Shown piece by piece: positions 14,638 through 20,503 of a DNA stretch of 22,730 bases. This stretch comes from a virus. The stretch spans positions 1-22,730 of IMG/VR virus record IMGVR_UViG_3300046543_000008. One strand, given 5' to 3'. The position numbers and the translations under genes are program-made. Within the stretch, counting starts at the first letter, position 1, and every line of letters starts with the position of its first letter. The notes beneath the pieces are model-generated. The model ran no database searches, was not told the origin of the DNA, and worked only from the letters and a program-made list of their open reading frames with translations.

Positions 14638-16905
14638 TTATCCCCCGATTGCTGCTTCGATTGTCATCGACGCCACGATCAGCGGTAGCGGATCGCTCTG
14701 ACGAATGCAGACCGATCCGTCTTGCTGCCACGACGGCGTGAGCGTGATCTCGATCTCGCCCGTCACCATTGCGGGCGGCGAACCGTACGGCTCGGTCGTG
14801 CGCTGCTTGAACTGTGTGAGCTTCGCGAACGACGGGCCGGCATATACACCCGACGAGTTGTGCACTCGCAGCCACACCTTATTAACGTTCTTCGCCCGGC
14901 CCTGGCCGTAACCTTCAGTCGCGAACGAGAACGGCAGCGTCTGCAGGTCTGCCGTGATCGGCAAGCCGACGACGGCAATGTTCGCGGCGTGCGACAGTGA
15001 TACGGCGCCGTTTTTCACGACTTGCTGCGGCGCGACCGCGCCGTCGGCCAGGATGCTCACCGTCTTGCCTTCGAGATGACTGAGCCCGACGACCGACGTG
15101 ATCCCGTTGCCGACGACCTGCACACCGCAGTCGACGAAGAAGCTGTCGGTGAGCTTGTCGACCTGGCGCGTGTGCATGCGCTCGACGTAGCGCACCTGGC
15201 GCCCGTTGACTGTGCGATTGACGATCGCGTAGAGCACCGATTCGGCGCCTTCGGTCACGACGCACACCGATTCGAATTTGCCGTCGGTGTCGTGGTGATG
15301 CCATGCCGACACCTTATGCGTCGGTGAATATGTCAGCCCGAGCAGCGTACCGTCGGACGATACGCACCAGACGATCGGGTAAGGCGCCTTCGCGTACGCC
15401 ATGTCGACGATCGTCTTGAAGTCGAACAGGTGCGGCGCCATCAGGCTAATGTCTTGCGTGACATAGCCGCCGGCGTAGTAGTTATACGTCATCTCGCCGA
15501 CGTGGCCGCCCATCGCGAACGCATAGAGCAGCGAGTTGCTAACCGTCACCGGCACGACGTTCGACGCGCCGTTATAGCCTTGCGGCTGCACTGATACCGT
15601 GCTCGGCGTGATCGCCTGCGTCGCCGAGCCGTTCGCGGTGACCGCCCATTCGGAACTAGACGTAAGCAGCACCAGCTCGGACAGTGGCACGATGTGCCGG
15701 ATCGTGTTCGACTCGCGCGCGGCAATGCGGTAATTCAGCGCGTCAGTGTCGCGCGACGGCAGCGACGCCGAGAGGTTTGACTCGGTGCCGGTGCGCGTCA
15801 TCCACGTCGTTTGCGGTAGGGTAATCGTGCCCGCGAACACGCGGCGCTGCTGGTGATAGCCGACCGCGCCGGGATAGTTGTTGACGCCTGAAAACGGGTT
15901 CGTCAGTTCGGGCGGCGTCGTGCCGGTGTCCGGCGTGATGTTGTTGTCGATGATCGTCAGGTCTTCGGTCTGACCGATGAACGAGAAACTGCCCTGGAAT
16001 TTCCGATAGACGTTGTACCGGCCGGCGCCAGTTGCCGCGCCCCAGGTGATCGTATTGTAATAACCCGCGAGCGTCAGATCGTTCACGCACCCCGCGATGG
16101 TCGCTGCGGGCGACTCCTCATTCGTGCCGGCCGCGAGCGACGTGACGACGTAGGAATACGCGACGAGATTCGGCGTGCCTGTCGTGCCGAGCGTCGCGAC
16201 TGCGGCGACACCGGGCGGCGCCGGCACCGTCGACACGAAGCTGATCAGCGTCAGCGTCCAATTCGTCGGACCGAGCCGGCGCAGTTCCATCGGCGGGTGC
16301 GCCGGGTGCGTGATCGTCAGTACGTCGGCCGACTGCACATAATGCAGATCAAACAGATCCGCTTCGGCGTACGGTGTCGAGATCTGATAGACGCGCGCGA
16401 CCGAGCCGCCGACGCCACTGATCCGCGTCATGTCGATCGCAACGCCCGCCGGGTCGACGAGCGCGAAGGCGTTCGGTCCGGCGCCGAAGACGACACCCCA
16501 CATCGGCGCCCCGGCGGCGTTGGCGACGTACACCCAATCCCCATTCGAATAGCCGTGCGGCACAGGCGTCGTCACTGAGTACGGGCCGATCGTCGCAACC
16601 TGGCCCGCTTCGAGCAGCGTCGCGCCGTTCGTGTGAAAGCGGATATACCCGACACCGAATTCGAGCACCATCGTCTGTGTCGTGCTGTACGAAAACGGGA
16701 TCACCCGCGTTTTCAGCACGCTTTCGAATGTCTCAAGCACGAACGCCGTGCCGGCGCGGTTCGTCGCCGGGCCGTGCGGCAAGGTGATGAAATTGCGGCA
16801 GAGTGCGAGCCCGGTTTGAAACTGGTCGAGATCGACGCGGCCGTACAGTTCCGGCGTGATTTCGCCGGCAGCGAACGAGCGGGATAGATTGCGGACGTTT
16901 GGCAT
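14638..16905 (-). CDS. Large tail nozzle/tubular-like structural protein
   Basis: 755-residue structural protein beginning MPNVRNLSRSFAAGEITPELYGRVDLDQFQTGLALCRNF, shown here only as a description of its hallmark: a family with the NLSRSF.AGE.TPEL.GR start and LPHGPATNRAG near 50-60 is found in the neck region of many podoviruses. The rest is beta-rich with YxxxYVVTSLAAGTNEESPAA near 245-265 (fibronectin-type-like) and no enzyme motifs. The role equivalent to T7 gp12 (nozzle) is inferred from size and place after the adaptor. The frame is open upstream to 17262, but that part lies inside the adaptor gene and has Arg-rich shadow composition; the start at 16905 forms TAATG with the adaptor stop. 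Confidence 0.8.
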   Translation of the reverse strand: MPNVRNLSRSFAAGEITPELYGRVDLDQFQTGLALCRNFITLPHGPATNRAGTAFVLETFESVLKTRVIPFSYSTTQTMVLEFGVGYIRFHTNGATLLEAGQVATIGPYSVTTPVPHGYSNGDWVYVANAAGAPMWGVVFGAGPNAFALVDPAGVAIDMTRISGVGGSVARVYQISTPYAEADLFDLHYVQSADVLTITHPAHPPMELRRLGPTNWTLTLISFVSTVPAPPGVAAVATLGTTGTPNLVAYSYVVTSLAAGTNEESPAATIAGCVNDLTLAGYYNTITWGAATGAGRYNVYRKFQGSFSFIGQTEDLTIIDNNITPDTGTTPPELTNPFSGVNNYPGAVGYHQQRRVFAGTITLPQTTWMTRTGTESNLSASLPSRDTDALNYRIAARESNTIRHIVPLSELVLLTSSSEWAVTANGSATQAITPSTVSVQPQGYNGASNVVPVTVSNSLLYAFAMGGHVGEMTYNYYAGGYVTQDISLMAPHLFDFKTIVDMAYAKAPYPIVWCVSSDGTLLGLTYSPTHKVSAWHHHDTDGKFESVCVVTEGAESVLYAIVNRTVNGRQVRYVERMHTRQVDKLTDSFFVDCGVQVVGNGITSVVGLSHLEGKTVSILADGAVAPQQVVKNGAVSLSHAANIAVVGLPITADLQTLPFSFATEGYGQGRAKNVNKVWLRVHNSSGVYAGPSFAKLTQFKQRTTEPYGSPPAMVTGEIEITLTPSWQQDGSVCIRQSDPLPLIVASMTIEAAIGG

Positions 16906-17576
16906 TATCGAATCGAGATCCACGGTGCGTTGCGCTGCGACTGCGTGCGCGAGCGGCGGCGGTTGTTCGCGTCGCTGGTCTTCGCGATCGACAGGCTTGT
17001 CGCGAATCCCTGCATCATCGACTTCGCCATCGCGGCACCCGCGTCGCCCTTGATCACCGGGCCCGCGAGATACGCGGCGAGTAGCCACGCGATCGTGTCG
17101 ACGACCTGCGCCGGGAACTTCGTCGTGTCGGTTATGCCGGCGACGTAGCGTACTTGAGCGTTTTCGAGATTCGTGTAAATCACCGAGACGCCGGCCGTGT
17201 TCGTTTCCAGTTCGTACGGGATCGGATCGGTCGGCAGCGCCGACCCTTCCCAATGGTTGCAACGTTCATCGGTCGGGTAGAGCGTGAGCGCAACCGGGTC
17301 GACCAGATCGATGATGTTGCGGCAGTTGTTCGGCGCCTGATAGACAAACGCGAAGCCGGGTGGCGGTGTATCGGTGAGCAGCGCGAGATTCGCGCGACGT
17401 GTGGCGAACCCCCATTCATGCGCTTCGAGCACGATGTCGCGCGCGAGCGGGTAGAAGCGCTGGCAGTGTTCGGCCTGCGCGCTTCCTTCCGGCGGGTTGA
17501 TGCTCGACACCGTGGCGTCGTCGCCGAGATGCCCTAGCGCCAGGTTGCAAATGTCGACTTCTGATGCCACGGCCAT
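16905..17576 (-). CDS. Head-tail adaptor / tail tubular protein A-like
   Basis: 223-residue protein starting MAVASEVDICNLALGHLGDD, with the E-x-x-ICN-x-AL-x-x-LG pattern of gp11-like adaptors that sit between portal and tail tube in podoviruses. Further family-like blocks are CQRFYPLARDIVLEAHEWGFATRRANL (about 38-64) and VDTIAWLLAAYLAGPV near 160-175. Start uncertainty: the AGGAG site is one base from ATG 17576 but seven bases from an in-frame GTG at 17570, which would give 221 residues; the GTG is at least as likely. It lies just after a terminator and is the first of six genes joined end to end. Confidence 0.75.
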   Translation of the reverse strand: MAVASEVDICNLALGHLGDDATVSSINPPEGSAQAEHCQRFYPLARDIVLEAHEWGFATRRANLALLTDTPPPGFAFVYQAPNNCRNIIDLVDPVALTLYPTDERCNHWEGSALPTDPIPYELETNTAGVSVIYTNLENAQVRYVAGITDTTKFPAQVVDTIAWLLAAYLAGPVIKGDAGAAMAKSMMQGFATSLSIAKTSDANNRRRSRTQSQRNAPWISIR

Positions 17577-17587
17577 TCTCCTAAAAC

Positions 17588-17615
17588 AAAACGGGAACCC
17601 GCGGGCTCCCGTTTT
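17588..17615 (-). terminator. Rho-independent terminator between the 73-residue gene and the adaptor gene
   Basis: Minus-strand transcript forms AAACGGGA ... TCCCGTTT (8 pairs) around a CCCGCGGG core, followed by TTTTGTTTT. The + strand also reads TCCCGTTTTT, so it could act in both directions. The adaptor's AGGAG site begins immediately after the T tract. Confidence 0.75.
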
Positions 17616-17638
17616 TACTCACCTGAGCGCCGCGCCGC

Positions 17639-17860
17639 TTACGCCAGATCGTGCGCAGGATTGGGCGGCATCGCACCGATCGGGTTGTTGCCGGTCGTGC
17701 CCGTCACTTCGTTCTTCTTTGCGCGCTTGACGGGTTTGCCGTCGGCGCGTTCCATCCACGTTTCCGAGAACAGGCTTTCGTCTGCGATCTCGAATTCGTC
17801 GCCTGGCTCGCGGAAGTGACCGTATACGCCCTTCTCGATCGCGATAACTTTGATGCCCAT
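17639..17860 (-). CDS. Small conserved phage protein of the head-neck junction
   Basis: 73-residue soluble protein: GIKVIAIEKGVYGHFREPGDEFEIADESLFSETWMERAD, then a basic and low-complexity tail rich in Asn and Pro. The pattern of a short beta-rich start with YG...RxxGDxF, then FSxxWMExxD is common in small proteins next to capsid or neck genes in many phages; no function is known to me. A GAGGG site lies 7 bases before the ATG. The gene is alone between two terminators, unlike every other gene in the window. Confidence 0.75.
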   Translation of the reverse strand: MGIKVIAIEKGVYGHFREPGDEFEIADESLFSETWMERADGKPVKRAKKNEVTGTTGNNPIGAMPPNPAHDLA

Positions 17861-17873
17861 GTCCTAACCCTCG

Positions 17874-17895
17874 AAAAGCCCGGCCGAAGCCGGGC
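17874..17895 (-). terminator. Rho-independent terminator after the cement protein gene
   Basis: On the minus strand GCCCGGC-TTCG-GCCGGGC forms a perfect 7-pair stem with a UUCG tetraloop, followed by TTTT. It starts 7 bases after the cement gene stop. The stable stem and tetraloop fit a classical terminator; the T run is short. Confidence 0.85.
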
Positions 17896-17902
17896 GCCCC
17901 TA

Positions 17903-18361
17903 TTACGAGACGGTGTAACCCTTCGCGTAATCGGTCGTACCGTTGATCGTCTGCAGGTCTTCGACCAAGCCGGCGGTGATCGAGCCGGCAGTCGCGGACG
18001 AGCCGCCGACCGTGTAGATCAGACCGACGTAGCGGCGATACTTGCCGTACGGCATATCGATTCCGATCAGACGCGCCTTCGCCGTAAGCGCGGCGAGCAG
18101 GATCGCGCCGGTCGTGTAGTGCGTGATCACGTTCGTCGTCAGTGCGGCGTCATCGGCCGACACCAGCGCGATCGTCAGCGACGTCAGCGTGGCGAAGTTG
18201 ACCGAGCCGACTTGTGCGAACAGGCTGATGTCTTGCCCGTCGCCGATGCCCGACTTCGTATTCGGTCCGCCCGACGGCAGGGTGTCGATGACGTTCGACG
18301 AATTCGCCGTAGCCGTGATGGCCTGCGAATCCGAGAACAAGGATTGTTGATCCATGATCAT
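17903..18361 (-). CDS. Capsid cement/decoration protein (Bbp16-like)
   Basis: 152-residue protein beginning MIMDQQSLFSDSQAITATANSSNVIDT, the hallmark start of the cement protein family typified by BPP-1 Bbp16, whose members bind between capsomers on the outside of the capsid. The rest is beta-strand rich (GQDISLFAQVGSV, LTSLTIALVSADD, RYVGLIYTVGG) and ends ITAGLVEDLQT near 130-140. It lies 58 bases after the major capsid gene, as in BPP-1. AAAGGAG is 9 bases before the first ATG, which therefore is preferred over the ATG two codons later. A terminator follows the stop. Confidence 0.88.
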   Translation of the reverse strand: MIMDQQSLFSDSQAITATANSSNVIDTLPSGGPNTKSGIGDGQDISLFAQVGSVNFATLTSLTIALVSADDAALTTNVITHYTTGAILLAALTAKARLIGIDMPYGKYRRYVGLIYTVGGSSATAGSITAGLVEDLQTINGTTDYAKGYTVS

Positions 18362-18390
18362 GATGTGCTACTCCTTTGTTCGTTTGCAGA

Positions 18391-18406
18391 GCGGGCCGAG
18401 GCCCGC
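18391..18406 (-). other. Intergenic hairpin between major capsid and cement genes
   Basis: Minus-strand GCGGGC-CTCG-GCCCGC makes a perfect 6-pair GC stem. No T run follows (next bases TCTGCAAAC), so it is not a normal terminator. It may protect the 3' end of capsid mRNA or mark a processing site; that is inference. Confidence 0.55.
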
Positions 18407-18419
18407 GCAGTGGATTCGC

Positions 18420-19442
18420 TTAGACGACTCGCGTTTCGGTGGACAGCAGCGCGTCGACGATCCGGATCGGAATACCCAGGAACGACGTCGTGATCTGCCC
18501 TTGTGCTTCCGACACGCTCAACGCGTTCTGCGACTTGTTCAGTGCTTGAACGCGCAGCATCTCGCCGACCGTGCGGTTGACGTAGAACACCGGACGACCC
18601 ATGCCCTGACGCGGAATGCGCGCGGTCATGCGGATCATCGTCTGGATCAGATCGACTGGCGACGTGCCGTTGACGCCAGGGAACGTCGGCGCCGTTGCGA
18701 TCGTCGTCAGATCCGCCACGTTGATGTTCGCGGCGCGCACGACATAGCGCCAGTCTTTCAGCGCGATACCACACTTCCATTGCCAGCGATCAGCCACGGC
18801 GCGGAAACGGTTGTTGTTCGAATCGAACGCGTCGATCGTGCCGAGGTCTTCGTGGAACACGCCGGCCTTCGAGCCCTTCGGGAAGATGCCGGTGACGGTC
18901 TGATCGCCCCAGTTCATCAGCCAGATCGAGCAGTTGTTCGAACCGGTGCCGCCGCAGTCGATGATGTTGTTCGCGTTGCCTGCGCCCGAGATCGTGCCGT
19001 AGCGCGTCGCGAGACCGGTGAAGCGTTCCGGATTGACCGACACGTCGCCGTAGAACAAGGTCGACGCCATCGTTTCGTTCATCGCTTCAAGGAACGAGCT
19101 GGCTTCGGACAGGCGGAACGCGGCCGTGTTGCCATTCAGGTTCGCGACGTCGACGTCGATTTCGTTGCGTGCTTCGAGCATGCCCGTTGCTTCGTCGACC
19201 TGCGCGCGGGTCGACTTGCTCGGCGGCACACCGCCGTAGAGCTTGCGCCACACGACAGTCGGCAGACCCGTACGCACGGTCGTGCGGTGACCGGTCGGGA
19301 GGTTGCCTTCGGCCCACACGGCGTCGAGCAGGATCTCGTTCGTCTGGTTCAGCAGTTCGATCACGTCGGCGGTCGCGCCGGACGGGTCGAGCGATTTCGC
19401 TACGTCGAGCAGCGTCGGATTCTTTGTACCAAGTACGGCCAT
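18420..19442 (-). CDS. Major capsid protein (Bbp17-like, HK97-type fold expected)
   Basis: 340-residue coat protein. Strongly recognisable start: MAVLGTKNPTLLDVAK, then EGNLPTGHRTTVRTGLP near 64-80, PSKSTRAQVDEATGMLEA near 93-110, LNGNTAAFRLSEA near 120-132 and GIFPKGSKAGVFHEDLG near 205-221. These blocks belong to a podovirus/siphovirus capsid family that includes the BPP-1 coat protein. There is no N-terminal scaffold-like extension, consistent with a separate scaffold gene just before it. An AGGGG site is 8 bases before the ATG; 13 bases separate it from the scaffold gene. Confidence 0.93.
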   Translation of the reverse strand: MAVLGTKNPTLLDVAKSLDPSGATADVIELLNQTNEILLDAVWAEGNLPTGHRTTVRTGLPTVVWRKLYGGVPPSKSTRAQVDEATGMLEARNEIDVDVANLNGNTAAFRLSEASSFLEAMNETMASTLFYGDVSVNPERFTGLATRYGTISGAGNANNIIDCGGTGSNNCSIWLMNWGDQTVTGIFPKGSKAGVFHEDLGTIDAFDSNNNRFRAVADRWQWKCGIALKDWRYVVRAANINVADLTTIATAPTFPGVNGTSPVDLIQTMIRMTARIPRQGMGRPVFYVNRTVGEMLRVQALNKSQNALSVSEAQGQITTSFLGIPIRIVDALLSTETRVV

Positions 19443-19455
19443 GATTTACGCCCCT

Positions 19456-20118
19456 TTATTTCATGTTCGGATAGAGGCGGTTCTCAAGCGGCGTCGTGGT
19501 GCGGTCTACTTGCCCCGCGTTGCCGCTGATAATGCGCCCGTCTTCACTGATTGCCTTGCCGGCCTTAACCATGAACCGGACGATTTCCGGATGATTGCCA
19601 AGGCCGCTTTGATTCAGCAGCGTTTTCAACTCAGGCGAACCGAAGTTGTCGAGCGCTTTCTTTGCGACGGCCAGGTTCTCGGGCAGCTTGTCGCCGCCGA
19701 TTTCCTTGTCGGCCGTGGTCTGTTCAGCCCACTGCGCCGTCATCGCTTTCTGCTGCTCGGCGACTTGAGCCGCAAACCCTTGCGCCTGTTTGGCGCCGAG
19801 ATCCGCGAGCTTCTGCGCTTCGTCCTGCGTCAAGCCCTTCTCTTTGGCGAACGCCTTCAACTCGTCAAGCGCTTCGCCTTTCAGGTCAACGCCTTCGGGC
19901 AGCTTGAATTCGTATTCGACGGGTGCAGCTTCGGTCGGCTTCTCGCCTTCCTTCGGTGCTTCGCCATCGGCGGGCTTCGCCGTTGCTTCCGTTGCCGGCG
20001 CGGTGCTGGCTTCGGTTGCGGTTGTTGCTGCTTGGCTTTCGGGTGCGGTGACGGGCGCTGCCGTCTCGCTGGCCGTAGTTGCCGGTGCCGCTTGGCTTTC
20101 AGTGATCGGGTCAGCCAT
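19456..20118 (-). CDS. Capsid assembly scaffolding protein
   Basis: 220-residue acidic, helical protein. Residues 1-70 are low complexity (Ala, Thr, Glu, Pro); residues about 75-175 contain FKLPEGVDLKGEALDEL and LAKEKGLTQDEAQKLADLG-type segments followed by a long helix (QVAEQQKAMTAQWAEQT) and EIGGDKLPENLAVAKKALDNFG, the usual pattern of scaffolding proteins located just before the major capsid gene. No protease motif is visible. It overlaps the previous gene by 8 bases (20111-20118) with AAGGA 8 bases before the ATG, and is followed closely by the capsid gene. Confidence 0.85.
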   Translation of the reverse strand: MADPITESQAAPATTASETAAPVTAPESQAATTATEASTAPATEATAKPADGEAPKEGEKPTEAAPVEYEFKLPEGVDLKGEALDELKAFAKEKGLTQDEAQKLADLGAKQAQGFAAQVAEQQKAMTAQWAEQTTADKEIGGDKLPENLAVAKKALDNFGSPELKTLLNQSGLGNHPEIVRFMVKAGKAISEDGRIISGNAGQVDRTTTPLENRLYPNMK

Positions 20119-20446
20119 TTGGTTTTTCCTTTACCTGTGCTTCGTTCGCCATCTGCGCGTAGAGCCCGGCGCCGCCTTCGATCGAATGGATCTGAGCGAC
20201 GAGCCGTAGCGCAATGCTGCGTTTACCTTCGTTGAAAATCGACCAGTTGGTATTGCCGTCGAAAGACTGCTGGTACAGTCTCGCGTCGCCGAGCAGGCGC
20301 CACATGAAACGACGGCCGCGCTTTCCGCTCATGAGCCAGCGCACGTCATCCAACTCGATCGCCAATTCGAACCGTGATTGCTCGCGCGCGTTGGCGCGTT
20401 GCTCGTCGATTGCGGTGAGATCAGTCGGATTAAAGTCGTCGCTCAT
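20111..20446 (-). CDS. Bbp19-like head protein
   Basis: 111-residue protein with the core ELDDVRWLMSGKRGRRFMWRLL at about 31-52, which marks the family of BPP-1 Bbp19, small proteins found between portal and scaffold genes. The C-terminal half continues NEGKRSIALRLVAQIHSIEGGAGLYAQMANEA and is helical. Role unknown; the conserved place suggests head assembly. No clear ribosome site precedes the ATG: the 12 bases after the upstream terminator stem read ATTCCGCTCACC. It overlaps the scaffold gene by 8 bases, suggesting coupled translation. Confidence 0.88.
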   Translation of the reverse strand: MSDDFNPTDLTAIDEQRANAREQSRFELAIELDDVRWLMSGKRGRRFMWRLLGDARLYQQSFDGNTNWSIFNEGKRSIALRLVAQIHSIEGGAGLYAQMANEAQVKEKPNG

Positions 20447-20458
20447 GGTGAGCGGAAT

Positions 20459-20498
20459 ATAAAGGCCGCGTTCAGAGGTAAGTGAACGCGGCCTTTAT
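20459..20498 (-). terminator. Strong hairpin terminator after the fibre-glycosidase gene
   Basis: Perfect 16-pair stem: ATAAAGGCCGCGTTCA pairs with TGAACGCGGCCTTTAT around an 8-base loop. A/T ends of the stem supply the T-rich trailer on either strand (CCTTTATATT on the minus strand), so it can act in both directions. It lies 5 bases after the stop at 20504 and 12 bases before the Bbp19-like ATG. Confidence 0.85.
20478..20494. repeat. 17-base repeat copy B, in the terminator of the fibre-glycosidase gene
   Basis: GTAAGTGAACGCGGCCT on the + strand, matching 4884-4900 at 16 of 17 positions. Here it forms part of the loop and most of the right arm of the terminator stem. Confidence 0.5.
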
Positions 20499-20503
20499 CT
20501 GCG

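Noticed and set aside
16906-17262. N-terminal extension of the nozzle-like gene to 17262
   Set aside because: It lies inside the adaptor gene in another frame and has Arg-rich shadow composition; the family start MPNVRNLSRSF is at 16905 with a TAATG junction.
18391-18406. Terminator between major capsid and cement genes
   Set aside because: The stem is good but no T run follows; kept only as an intergenic hairpin.
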